From the NCBI RefSeq assembly GCF_008245225.1, contig NZ_VTAW01000009.1:78375-142374 (forward strand): a stretch of DNA of 64,000 bases, written 5' to 3'. The stretch's first letter is position 1. Each line of letters begins with the position of its first letter. The notes under the pieces are model-generated. The model saw nothing but the letters and a program-made list of their open reading frames with translations. It did no database searches and was not told the origin of the DNA. Source of the stretch: Natrialba swarupiae (GTDB taxonomy: Archaea; Halobacteriota; Halobacteria; Halobacteriales; Natrialbaceae). Position numbers and translations under genes: made by a program. This document shows positions 25,428 to 33,613 of this stretch, one piece after another.

Positions 25428-26180
25428 TCAATCACCCGCCGCTGGTGCCCACGAACTGGCGACCCGCGCGGAACTGTACACGTCCTCGAGCACGCCGCTC
25501 TCGAGGAACTGTTCTGTCTCGGAGTGTTCGTACAGTTCGCAGTCGAGACAGGCCATCGTATCGGCGTGTTCGGCGACGACGCCGATGTCGTGTTCGATCA
25601 GAACGATCGTGATGCCGTCGTCGTTGAGGTCGTCCAGCAGGTCGTAGAACCGATCGACGGAGTGGGCGTCGACGCCAACCGTCGGCTCGTCGAGTGCGAG
25701 CAGATCGGCCTCGGAGGCGAGCGCTCTCGCGATGTACGCACGCTGTTTCTGCCCGCCGGAGAGTTGGCTGATCCGTCGCCCCGCAAGGTGATCCATCTCG
25801 ACTTGCGCGAGCGCGTCGTCGACGATCCGGTGGTCGTCGGCGTTCAGCCGTCGCAACCCGGCGTGTGCGTATCGGCCCATCTCGACGACTTCGCGAACCG
25901 TGACGGGCATCATCGAGTCGGATTCCGAAGACTGCTGTGAGACGTAGCCAAGACGGGCACCATCCGAAAACGCCGAAGCCGGCGTACCGAAGAGTTCGAC
26001 CGATCCGGTATCGGGCGTTCGTAGACCCAGCATGATCTTCAACAGCGTCGTCTTTCCCGAGCCGTTCGGCCCGATCAACCCGAGAAACTCCCCGTCGTCG
26101 ACCGAGAGCGTGACGTCTCTCACGACCGGCTGGCGGTCGTACCCGAAACTCACGTTCTCGAGAGCGATTGCAGTAGTCAT
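25428..26180 (-). CDS. Zn/Mn ABC importer ATPase (ZnuC/MntA family)
   Basis: A 250-residue ABC ATPase. Walker A is GPNGSGKTT, the Q-loop region reads GYVSQQSSESDSMMPVTVREVV (a metal-type feature), the signature is LSGGQKQRAYIA, Walker B is LLALDEPTVGVD, and the switch His is in LIEHDIGVV. The C-terminus has a Cys (MACLDCELYEH) as in many metal transport ATPases. Start: MTTAIALENV at 26180 begins at the usual family position. A 69-base spacer separates it from the lipoprotein gene, with AT-rich patches that might hold a weak internal promoter. Confidence 0.92.
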   Translation of the reverse strand: MTTAIALENVSFGYDRQPVVRDVTLSVDDGEFLGLIGPNGSGKTTLLKIMLGLRTPDTGSVELFGTPASAFSDGARLGYVSQQSSESDSMMPVTVREVVEMGRYAHAGLRRLNADDHRIVDDALAQVEMDHLAGRRISQLSGGQKQRAYIARALASEADLLALDEPTVGVDAHSVDRFYDLLDDLNDDGITIVLIEHDIGVVAEHADTMACLDCELYEHSETEQFLESGVLEDVYSSARVASSWAPAAGD

Positions 26181-26249
26181 AGTGATGAGTATGAGCGGAA
26201 CGTAATTCAATCTTTGTATCGCCTATATCCTGTATTCGATCCGGCTAAA

Positions 26250-27254
26250 TCACTCCGTTTGGAGTGCCTCCTCGAGCGTCGGGAAGTTTACGTCACGATA
26301 GTGCTCGACGTACCCCCAGTCCTGTTCGTGATACTCCGGGAGCTGGGTTTCGACGGGCGAGATCGGGAGCACTTCGGCGTCGGTTTCGGCGGCGATCGAC
26401 TCTGCCAGATTATTGGGTTCGCCGACGTCGTAGAGCACGTGCTCGAGACCGTACTCGTCCATGACACTCTCGATCTCCTCGACGTCCTGGGCCGAGGCCT
26501 CGTCGTCGGGGGAGGTGCCAACGGGCGAGAAGATATCGAGGTCGTACCGTCGGTGCCACCACTGGAACGAGTCGTGGGTTCCGACGATCAACTGATCGAC
26601 GGTCGCACGGTCGACGATCGCTTCGAACTCCTCGTGGACCGCCTGGAGTTCGTCGTTGAACGCGTCCGCGTTCGCCTCGTACTCGTCGGCGTTGTCCGGG
26701 TCGAACGCCGCGAGTTCGTCCGCGATGTTGTCGACCATGGTCTGACACTCGACGGGATCCATCCAGACGTGCTCGTCGTCGTCCTCCGCGGGGCTATCGA
26801 AGAACTCGATTCCCTCGGCGGCTTCGATCACGTGAACGTCACCATCCTCCTCGAGTGACGAAGCGGCGTCGTCCTGCCAGCTGGCGAAATCGCGAAGGTA
26901 GATGAAGACGTCCGACTCCTCGACGTCCGAGACGACGCCTGGGCCGGGATCGAACTCGTGGCCGTGTTCACCAATCGGGACGAGATCGACGACCTCCATC
27001 TGGTCTCCCGTGACGTTGCGCGTGAGATCCCACAGGGCGAGAAATCCGGTCGAAACGGTGTACTCCGTCTGGTCGCTGGTGTCGTCCGTCTCGGACTCCG
27101 ACCCGTCGTCGGTTCCGGTGCCCGTACCGTTCGAGTCGTCCTGTGGGTCGTCGCCGACACAGCCGGCGATGCCAGCGAGGAGTCCGCCTGCGCCGGCCAG
27201 TGCCGTCCGTCTCGTAACCCCATACCGCTTCGTATCGCTCGTTTCGTCTATCAT
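26250..27254 (-). CDS. Tat lipoprotein, Zn/Mn-binding receptor (ZnuA/MntC family)
   Basis: A 334-residue cluster A-I solute-binding protein. A twin-arginine signal (VTRRTALAGAGG) and lipobox (GIAGC) are followed by an acidic Thr/Ser linker. Metal-ligand positions of the family are visible: His in GEHGHEFDPG, His in DEHVWMDPV, His in VGTHDSFQWW and a late acidic residue. A His at the third site is typical of zinc-type receptors, whereas many Mn receptors have Glu there, so zinc is at least as likely as manganese. The operon promoter carries a SirR-type box (27308-27321) and a separate palindrome (27283-27296). ATG 27254 is chosen over the adjacent GTG. Confidence 0.92.
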   Translation of the reverse strand: MIDETSDTKRYGVTRRTALAGAGGLLAGIAGCVGDDPQDDSNGTGTGTDDGSESETDDTSDQTEYTVSTGFLALWDLTRNVTGDQMEVVDLVPIGEHGHEFDPGPGVVSDVEESDVFIYLRDFASWQDDAASSLEEDGDVHVIEAAEGIEFFDSPAEDDDEHVWMDPVECQTMVDNIADELAAFDPDNADEYEANADAFNDELQAVHEEFEAIVDRATVDQLIVGTHDSFQWWHRRYDLDIFSPVGTSPDDEASAQDVEEIESVMDEYGLEHVLYDVGEPNNLAESIAAETDAEVLPISPVETQLPEYHEQDWGYVEHYRDVNFPTLEEALQTE

Positions 27255-27282
27255 CACGAGGAGTTTGCAGTAGCTAAATAAA

Positions 27283-27296
27283 GTACCTTACGGTAC
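27283..27296 (-). promoter_or_regulatory. Palindrome between TATA box and start of metal-uptake operon
   Basis: GTACC-TTAC-GGTAC is a perfect inverted repeat lying between the TATA-like TTTATTTT (about 27297-27304) and the start codon at 27254, the position of a classical repressor site. It differs from the TTAGA-type boxes, so a second regulator may act here. Confidence 0.5.
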
Positions 27297-27307
27297 AACA
27301 AAATAAA

Positions 27308-27321
27308 TTAGATTTGTCTAA
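27308..27321 (-). promoter_or_regulatory. SirR/MntR-type operator of metal-uptake operon
   Basis: TTAGATTTGTCTAA fits TTAGA-N4-TCTAA exactly. It overlaps the last codon and stop of the regulator gene and lies just upstream of the likely TATA box of the uptake operon. Confidence 0.65.
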
Positions 27322-28007
27322 ATACCTTCTCGGTCGCTGTTCGTTATCGACGCTCCCCAGACGAGATTGGCGACGTCGGCCGGTAACGGTACTGACTCGT
27401 CGCGTCCGACCGGGGACACCGTGACCATCCCAAACGGTGCGACCGATTCGATGGTGAGTGCAGTCTCCGGGACGATCTGCCGGTTCGAGAGGTACTCGAG
27501 AACCCCGTCGTCGCGATCGTCAACCTCCAGGACGACGACGGTCTTGCCTTCCGCGAACGCGGACAGCTGGTTACCGCGCGGACGGTCGGGAACGTCGAGC
27601 GACGCCGTCGGGATCGGTGCACCGTGAGGGTCGGTCGTGGGGTCGTCCAGTTCGTCAGCGAGACACGCCACGAGTCTGTCACTAATGTGGTGTTCGAGCC
27701 GATCCGCTTCGTCGTGTACGTCGCTCAGCCGGTAGCCAAACTTGGCCGTGAGATACGTCTCGAGCAACCGGTGGTTCCGGACGAGCCGGAGGGCGACCTG
27801 TTCACCCGCCTCGGTCAACACCGCACCGTTGTACTTCTCGTATTCGACGTAATCGTTCGACTCGAGAGTTGAAAACATGCTCGTCGCCGTAGGTGCGGTC
27901 ACCCCGAGATAATCCGCAATCTGGGACGTTCGTACTCGAGCGCCGTTGTACTCGGTCTGTAGCTCGTAGATCGCCTTGAGATAATCCTCCATGACGGTAC
28001 TCGGCAT
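27318..28007 (-). CDS. DtxR/MntR/SirR-family metal-dependent repressor
   Basis: A 229-residue regulator. The winged helix-turn-helix is at residues 1-60 (MEDYLKAIYELQTEYNGARV, QIADYLGVTAPTATSMFSTL), the metal-binding and dimer domain follows (VRNHRLLETYL, HDEADRLEHHIS) and an SH3/FeoA-like domain occupies about residues 150-225. Such proteins bind Mn, Fe or Zn and then repress uptake genes. It lies directly upstream of the uptake operon, with boxes of one plan before both its own gene and that operon. A TATA-like AATATTAATA (28027-28036) is at leaderless distance from its ATG, with the box between them, so autorepression is likely. Confidence 0.93.
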   Translation of the reverse strand: MPSTVMEDYLKAIYELQTEYNGARVRTSQIADYLGVTAPTATSMFSTLESNDYVEYEKYNGAVLTEAGEQVALRLVRNHRLLETYLTAKFGYRLSDVHDEADRLEHHISDRLVACLADELDDPTTDPHGAPIPTASLDVPDRPRGNQLSAFAEGKTVVVLEVDDRDDGVLEYLSNRQIVPETALTIESVAPFGMVTVSPVGRDESVPLPADVANLVWGASITNSDREGI

Positions 28008-28010
28008 GGT

Positions 28011-28026
28011 GTTAGATGGGGCTAAC
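28011..28026 (-). promoter_or_regulatory. SirR/MntR-type operator before the regulator gene
   Basis: GTTAGATGGGGCTAAC contains TTAGA-N4-GCTAA, one mismatch from the perfect box, with the outer G/C pair also symmetrical. It sits between the TATA-like sequence and the leaderless start of the regulator gene, ideal for autorepression. Confidence 0.6.
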
Positions 28027-28193
28027 TATTAATATTGTTTTGGCTAATGTTTGGTTAGTCGCGATTGCTGGCGGACAGTGTCCCCATCGACGCTCACCGT
28101 CGGTCGCAAGCGACGATCGAACACGCTCACGCTCGATGGACTCGGTCCGTGACGACACGTAACGTTATAACCGCGCTACCGACTACGGCGAGT

Positions 28194-29033
28194 ATGCTCA
28201 CGTTCATCGGACTCGGCCTCTACGACGAGCGATCGATTACCGTCGAGGGACAGCGAGCCCTGCGAGAGGCGGATCGGGCGTACGCCGAGTTTTACACCAG
28301 CAAGCTGATCGGAGCGTCCGTCCCGGACCTCGAGGACGTCCACGGCATCGAGATCGAGGTACGCGACCGCGCCGGCGTCGAGCAACATCCCGAGGACGTA
28401 CTCGAGGCCGCCGAGAACGAAGACGTCGCGTTCCTGACCGCCGGCGATACGATGATCTCGACGACCCACGTCGACCTGCGGCTTCGCGCCCACGAACGCG
28501 GGATCGAGACGCGGGTGATCCACGGCGTCACCGCCCAGACGGCGACGAGTTCCCTGACCGGGCTCCAGAACTACCGGTTCGGAAAGGCGACAACGCTCCC
28601 GTTTCCCTACGCCCACGGCGCGGACGGACTGCCGGCGAGCGTGACCGACACGATCGACGACAACCGCGCCGACGGACTGCACACGGTCGTCTACCTCGAC
28701 ATCAAGGTTGGATACGATCCAACCAGCAGTCAGACCGCAAACCGGCCTGAGGATACGGTCGGATACGACCGCGCCGACGGCGACCAGTACATGACCGCCG
28801 ACGTCGGAGCGGCCCTGCTCGCCGAGGAGTACCCCGAACTCGTGGGGGTCGTCGTCGCACGCGCCGGCAGTCCCGACCCCCTGGTCGACGCCGCCACGAT
28901 GACCGAACTCGCCGAGCGGTCGTTCGGCGACCCGCTGCACCTCCTCGTGATCCCCGGTGAGTGTCACCTCCTCGAGGCCGATGCACTGGTCGAACTCGCC
29001 GGTGTCGATCGGGAAGCGCTCGACATCGTCTGA
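28194..29033 (+). CDS. dphB: Diphthine synthase
   Basis: A 279-residue SAM-dependent methyltransferase of the tetrapyrrole-methylase fold that methylates the modified His of elongation factor 2 on the way to diphthamide. Marks include MLTFIGLGLYDERSITVEG at the start, FYTSKLIG, DVAFLTAGDTMISTTHVDLRLRA (the GDPxxATTH-like motif), HGVTAQTATSSLTGLQNYRFG and LVIPGECHLLEADAL. The start ATG is preceded by GTTATAA at about -28, supporting a leaderless message; the longer frame has no support. Confidence 0.95.
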   Translation: MLTFIGLGLYDERSITVEGQRALREADRAYAEFYTSKLIGASVPDLEDVHGIEIEVRDRAGVEQHPEDVLEAAENEDVAFLTAGDTMISTTHVDLRLRAHERGIETRVIHGVTAQTATSSLTGLQNYRFGKATTLPFPYAHGADGLPASVTDTIDDNRADGLHTVVYLDIKVGYDPTSSQTANRPEDTVGYDRADGDQYMTADVGAALLAEEYPELVGVVVARAGSPDPLVDAATMTELAERSFGDPLHLLVIPGECHLLEADALVELAGVDREALDIV

Positions 29034-29452
29034 GACAGTTTACCCGTCGTCTGGGCCAAAACATCGTCGTGGTTCTGTTTGGCGGCAACGTCGTGGTCCA
29101 TTCCCGCACGGCCCGTGTTAGCGTGTTCCGTTGGTCGGCCGCAATCGCTGGAGACACGATCTGACAGAGAGTCTCTGTGGCGTCCGTGGCCGTTCCTGTG
29201 ATGGAGCGCTGTTCAGATCGATCCGAGACGTCGCTCTCGCCTTCAGGTTCGAGCCGCGGAGTCCGAGCGGGTGACAGTGTTTTCACACGATTGAAGGACC
29301 GAAAAACCCCGATCCACCGTACTCGAGGTGGTTCACCGGGTAGCGGCGACGATCCGGCGTTTTGGGACGAACGTAGCGGTTTCCGTCAGAAATCTGGCGA
29401 GAACCGGACATTCTTGCGAAAGATACTTAGTCGGTTGCTGTAACGTACTCCC
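29034..29452. other. Intergenic stretch, no gene seen
   Basis: Ordinary GC-rich sequence apart from a short perfect inverted repeat ACAGAGA-G-TCTCTGT (29164-29178). A TATA-like ACTTAG near 29427 may belong to the next gene. Confidence 0.45.
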
Positions 29453-29890
29453 ATGATAAACAGGGGGAAACGACTGGCGGTCCCGCTGCTCGCGGTCGGG
29501 ACGGCCGCACTCGTCGGCTACGCGCTGCGCTCGAGCCGATCCCGCGATGAACGATCCCGTTCGAAGGCGGACCTCGGGGCTCGACTCGTCGGCCCCGACG
29601 AGATTCCGGTCGACGCAACCGTCGTCGACGCCTCGTCGCGACGCCTCGACGAGATCCCGGGCGCTCGGCGAGCGATCAAGCGAGCCGTGCGAAACAGCGC
29701 GCGCGAGGAGTGGGAACACGTCACTCTCGACCGCGACGGCGCGTGGTCGGTCGTCGACGCGATCCGCGGCTCGCTTCCCTACTACGACGGGAACAACAGC
29801 TCGTACAACGGCGTCTACGTCCACTACGACGACCGGTTCGTCGTCCTCGACGCGATCGGCTGGGCCCGTCTCGAGGATCCGCTCTACTGA
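29453..29890 (+). CDS. Uncharacterised haloarchaeal protein with N-terminal membrane anchor
   Basis: A 145-residue protein I do not recognise. Residues 8-25 (LAVPLLAVGTAALVGYAL) form a single hydrophobic segment after a basic start, consistent with an uncleaved anchor or signal. The remainder is a small domain with DLGARLVGPDEIPVDATVVDA, then LPYYDGNNSSYNGVYVHYDD near the end, rich in Tyr and Asn. It ends before gnd on the same strand, with a 130-base gap, so co-transcription is uncertain. Confidence 0.65.
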   Translation: MINRGKRLAVPLLAVGTAALVGYALRSSRSRDERSRSKADLGARLVGPDEIPVDATVVDASSRRLDEIPGARRAIKRAVRNSAREEWEHVTLDRDGAWSVVDAIRGSLPYYDGNNSSYNGVYVHYDDRFVVLDAIGWARLEDPLY

Positions 29891-30020
29891 TCACAATCCT
29901 CGGTAGCGACCCCGGTTCAGTGAGACACAGCGTTCGCCACGTCCGTCGGCGTTTTTGTACCACGACAGAACAGACACGGGAATCACAATTACTACCACCC
30001 ACCGACCCGGAGCTACTGAC

Positions 30021-30917
30021 ATGCATCTTGGCGTAATCGGACTCGGACGGATGGGCCAGATCGTCGTCGACCGCGTTCTCGAGGCGGGTCACGACGTCGT
30101 CGCCTTCGATCTGGAGCCGGAAGCCGTCGCGACGGCGGCCGACGCCGGCGCGGAGCCGGCCGACTCCGTCCCCGATCTGGCCGACGAACTCGGCGAAGAG
30201 AAGCGAATCTGGTTGATGGTCCCCGCCGGCGAAGCGGTCGACGCGACCCTCGAGGAACTCGAGCCCCACCTCGACGGTGACGACGTGGTCGTCGACGGCG
30301 GCAACTCCTACTTCGAGGACTCGGTTCGACGGGCGGAGGCCTGTTCTGCGGCGTATCTCGACTGTGGTACCTCCGGCGGCCCGGCGGGTGCGGAACTCGG
30401 GTTCTCCCTGATGGTCGGCGGACCCGAGTGGGCCTACGAGGAACTCGAGCCGGCGTTCGACGCCGTCGCCACCGGCCCCGACGGCCACGAACGGATGGGG
30501 CCGGCGGGGTCGGGCCACTACGTGAAGATGGTTCACAACGGCGTCGAGTACGCGCTGATGCAGGCCTACGGCGAGGGGTTCGAGTTGCTCCACGAGGGGC
30601 GATACGATCTCGACCTCGAGTCGGTCGCGTCGGTCTGGAACAACGGGGCCGTCATCCGCTCGTGGCTGCTCGAACTCTGCGAGGAGGCGTTCCGCGAGGA
30701 GGGCACCGACCTCGGCGACGTCGCCGACCGCATCGAGGGTGGCTCGACCGGTACCTGGACTGTCCAGGAAGCCTTAGAACAGGAGGTGCCGTTACCACTG
30801 ATCTACACCTCGCTCGCGGAGCGGTTCGGCTCACGAGCCGACGACGGCCGCTTCTCGCGCCGACTCGCCAGCCGACTCCGGTACGGCTTCGGTCGACACG
30901 AGGTTCCGCGTCGGTAG
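30021..30917 (+). CDS. gnd: 6-phosphogluconate dehydrogenase, decarboxylating (short, NAD-type)
   Basis: A 298-residue 6-phosphogluconate dehydrogenase of the short GndA-like class. The N-terminal Rossmann motif is GVIGLGRMGQ (residues 4-13); MVPAGEAVDATL, VDGGNSYFEDSVRRA, the substrate-loop CGTSGGPAGAELGFSLMVGG and the catalytic Lys/Asn block GSGHYVKMVHNGVEYALMQA follow. The enzyme oxidises and decarboxylates 6-phosphogluconate to ribulose 5-phosphate; in haloarchaea this is thought to supply pentoses. Start: MHLGVIGLGRMG is the family start; upstream codons have no family similarity. Confidence 0.94.
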   Translation: MHLGVIGLGRMGQIVVDRVLEAGHDVVAFDLEPEAVATAADAGAEPADSVPDLADELGEEKRIWLMVPAGEAVDATLEELEPHLDGDDVVVDGGNSYFEDSVRRAEACSAAYLDCGTSGGPAGAELGFSLMVGGPEWAYEELEPAFDAVATGPDGHERMGPAGSGHYVKMVHNGVEYALMQAYGEGFELLHEGRYDLDLESVASVWNNGAVIRSWLLELCEEAFREEGTDLGDVADRIEGGSTGTWTVQEALEQEVPLPLIYTSLAERFGSRADDGRFSRRLASRLRYGFGRHEVPRR

Positions 30918-31031
30918 CCGACAGGCGATCGATCGGATGACCCGCGACTACACCGATCAGATCCCCACTCATCGACGTCTACACCGATCGGGTCTGTTCT
31001 ACGTCGGGACGTCTCTCCCGGTCGGACAGCA

Positions 31032-32714
31032 TCACGTCCCCTCCGACGGGGGCGACGTCGATCTGGCGACACGTCTCGAATCGGGCGGAACCGCCACCTC
31101 GAACCGGGCACCGCCGTCACGTCCCGCCGTCGCTCGAACGGTCCAGCCGTGGCCGGTGGCGATCTCTTCGACGATCGGGAGACCGAACCCCGTTCCGTTC
31201 GATGCGGTCGTGTAGCCGGCGTCGAAGACCTCCGATCGTCGCTCCGGCGCGATTCCGGTACCGTCGTCCTCGACGAAGAATCCTGCGCCGTCGGGTAACT
31301 CACCGACGACGACGGTTACATCCCGTCCGCCGTGCTCGAGTGCGTTCCGGTAGAGGTTCTCGAACAGCTGTTGGAGCCGCTCGGGGTCGGCCTCGATCGC
31401 CACCTCTCGATCGGTTTCGAGAACGAGCTCGGCCCTCTCCGCGTCGATCATCTCCCAGGATCGGCGAGCGACGGCCGAGAGATCGAGTCGCTCCAGTTCG
31501 TCGATCGAGTTCCCTTCTCGAGCGAGCGAGAGCAACTCGTCGATGAGGACTTCCATTCGGTCGTGGGCGTCGACAACGGCCTCGAGGTGATCGGTATCCG
31601 CTTCCGCGATGGCGAGTTGTGTCCGACCCTGTGCGACCGTGAGCGGATTCCGCAGGTCGTGGGAGACGACGCCTGCGAACTCCTCGAGTCGCTCGTTTTT
31701 TGCCTCCAGTTTCCGTCGGTAGCGCTCTCGGGACGTGACGTCGGTAAACGAGATGGCCCGCCCGATCCGGGTTCGATCCGCCGAGAAGGGGTTTACAGAA
31801 ATTCGGTAAAACTTCGGTTCCGTGGCGTCCGCTGTCTCCAGTAGTGGGTCCGACGATTCGATCGTCGAACTGACCGTCGGGAGCTGTTCCTCGAGTGGCG
31901 TCCCGACGCTATCGGCGAGTGAGGGGAACGACTCGAGCGCCGACGCGTTGTAATCCCGTATTCTCTCTCGATCGTCGAGAATGATGACTGGATCGTCCGT
32001 CTCACCAGCCATCCTGACGAGTTGGAGCCGGTCGAGATGGACGTAACAGACGCCGACGGCGAACGCGGCGACTCCGACCGGGGAGTACGTGATGTCGACG
32101 AGGACCGTCGAGACGGCACCGAATACGTCGAACACGACGGGCAATCCGGTGAGTGCGACGAGGGCGAAGAGGATACGCGTATCGAAGCTGACACGAGCGA
32201 ACAGCTCCAGGAGCATGAAAAACCCGACGAACGAGAGTGCGTACGCGAACGCCATCACAACCCAGTGTAACGGTTCGTGGTGGATCTCGAGGTAGGGGAA
32301 CGGGAACGTGGCAGGTTCGGCGGTGAAGTACCAGCCGTGAGCCGGATTCGTTACCTTCAGCGCGACGATCACGAGGAAGACGGCGACTGCGGTTCGGCGC
32401 ACCGTTCCGTTTCGGTGTAGCGACCGACCGGTGTACGCCGAACAGAAGTACAACCAGGGACCGACCGCCGCGATTCCGATGCAGAGTCCTATCACGAAAA
32501 ACGCGTACTGGAGCCCCGTCGTCGGAGCGGCGAGGTAGCCGACATGAGACGCAGCCCATCCGCCACTCGCGAGCAACAGCCAGTAGAGCCCGCGTCGAGT
32601 GTCGTCGTGTTCGATGCTCCTCACCCGGTGTAGACTTCCGAAACAACACAGCGCGGAGATACCGAAGAGGAGGAGATAGGCAAACTCCGGCAGCGACTGT
32701 GACTGTTCGAGCAT
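31032..32714 (-). CDS. Sensor histidine kinase with 7TM N-terminus, PAS and HATPase domains
   Basis: 560 residues. The N-terminal 230 residues carry seven hydrophobic segments (histidine-kinase 7TM type). A PAS-like domain follows (PVIILDDRERIRDYNASALE, about 242-330), then HisKA with the phosphorylated His in VVSHDLRNPLTVAQ (His352), and an HATPase domain with N box LFENLYRNALEHG, G1 EDDGTGIAP and G2 GTGFGLPIVEEI. It likely senses a membrane or redox signal and phosphorylates a response regulator, but none is encoded beside it. It converges with gnd. Confidence 0.93.
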   Translation of the reverse strand: MLEQSQSLPEFAYLLLFGISALCCFGSLHRVRSIEHDDTRRGLYWLLLASGGWAASHVGYLAAPTTGLQYAFFVIGLCIGIAAVGPWLYFCSAYTGRSLHRNGTVRRTAVAVFLVIVALKVTNPAHGWYFTAEPATFPFPYLEIHHEPLHWVVMAFAYALSFVGFFMLLELFARVSFDTRILFALVALTGLPVVFDVFGAVSTVLVDITYSPVGVAAFAVGVCYVHLDRLQLVRMAGETDDPVIILDDRERIRDYNASALESFPSLADSVGTPLEEQLPTVSSTIESSDPLLETADATEPKFYRISVNPFSADRTRIGRAISFTDVTSRERYRRKLEAKNERLEEFAGVVSHDLRNPLTVAQGRTQLAIAEADTDHLEAVVDAHDRMEVLIDELLSLAREGNSIDELERLDLSAVARRSWEMIDAERAELVLETDREVAIEADPERLQQLFENLYRNALEHGGRDVTVVVGELPDGAGFFVEDDGTGIAPERRSEVFDAGYTTASNGTGFGLPIVEEIATGHGWTVRATAGRDGGARFEVAVPPDSRRVARSTSPPSEGT

Positions 32715-32810
32715 GTCCGGTCAACATCCTCACTTCTCGAACGTCCCTCATCGCTCTTGTGGCAGAAACGCTACCGGTCACCGCGGTTCGCCCGTTCGCA
32801 GTCGACCGTC

Positions 32811-32882
32811 ACCACGACGGGAATCGGAATCCGCCGACCCCGACTACTGGCAATCGGCGGTGAACAGCCACAGAAACCCGTA
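32811..32882. repeat. Dispersed inverted-repeat element, copy D (degenerate)
   Basis: The right end ACAGAAACCCGTA (32870-32882) matches the other copies, and the inner arms CCGCCGA and TCGGCGG are intact. The left outer arm is degenerate (ACGACGGGAATCGG region). It lies just upstream of the histidine-kinase gene, between divergent and convergent neighbours. Confidence 0.4.
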
Positions 32883-32910
32883 TGAGACGCTCTACCACCC
32901 GTTTGACTCC

Positions 32911-33414
32911 TCACTCGACGTCCGGGGACGGCCCGCTCGAGTCGTCTGACTTCGCGGCCGCCTCGTACATCGTCTGGCGCTCGTCGAAGTACGCCGGCGC
33001 ATCGTGGTCGGCCTCGAAGCGGACCACGCGTTCCATCGCGTCGTGACCGTCCTCGACGGCGTCTAACTCCGTCGCGAGGTCGGTGTAGCCCGCTGCGAGG
33101 TCCTGGAAGGCCTGCATTCGCGCCTGTTTCGCCTCGACGAGGAGCTGTTTCTCCTCTAAATCGCGCTGTAACTCCTCGATCGCCTCGAGGTCGATTTCGT
33201 CGCCGGTTGGACGCTCGGTCGAGGACGGCGTCGTCGGGCCGACGCCGCGCTCCCCGAGTCGGGTCCGGATCTCGGCCATCTCCTCGTCGATCTCGTCGAG
33301 CAACTCGTCCGCCTCGTCGCCCATCGTCTGTACCTGTCCGGAGAGAAGCCCCGCCTGCGTCCGACAGTAGTCGACGAATTCGTCGACCGACAGCGATGGG
33401 GCGTCATCGCTCAT
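32911..33414 (-). CDS. Small acidic coiled-coil protein divergent from uvrA
   Basis: A 167-residue protein beginning MSDDAPSLSVDEFVDYCRTQ. Two heptad-rich segments (about residues 30-55, EADELLDEIDEEMAEIRTRL, and 70-110, EAIEELQRDLEEKQLLVEAK) predict an antiparallel coiled coil, with a charged tail ending in SDDSSGPSPDVE. No named family is recognised. Its start codon is 200 bases from the uvrA start on the other strand, so the two promoters share that spacer. The upstream part of the longer frame lies in that spacer and is rejected. Confidence 0.7.
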   Translation of the reverse strand: MSDDAPSLSVDEFVDYCRTQAGLLSGQVQTMGDEADELLDEIDEEMAEIRTRLGERGVGPTTPSSTERPTGDEIDLEAIEELQRDLEEKQLLVEAKQARMQAFQDLAAGYTDLATELDAVEDGHDAMERVVRFEADHDAPAYFDERQTMYEAAAKSDDSSGPSPDVE

Positions 33415-33613
33415 ACCCTCGCGTTGGTGTCCCTTACCGAAGTCACTTTGGACGTATTGCCCCGCGTTCGTCGTCGACCGCCCTGTCGGCCACGCTAACA
33501 CGCGACACACTGTTACGCTTTCAGACGTGTTAAGTTCCTCCGGCCACTGACGCAATTACGATGAATCGGGTACCGCGACGCGAAACAGGCCGGTTTCCAG
33601 TCACACCCAGTCC

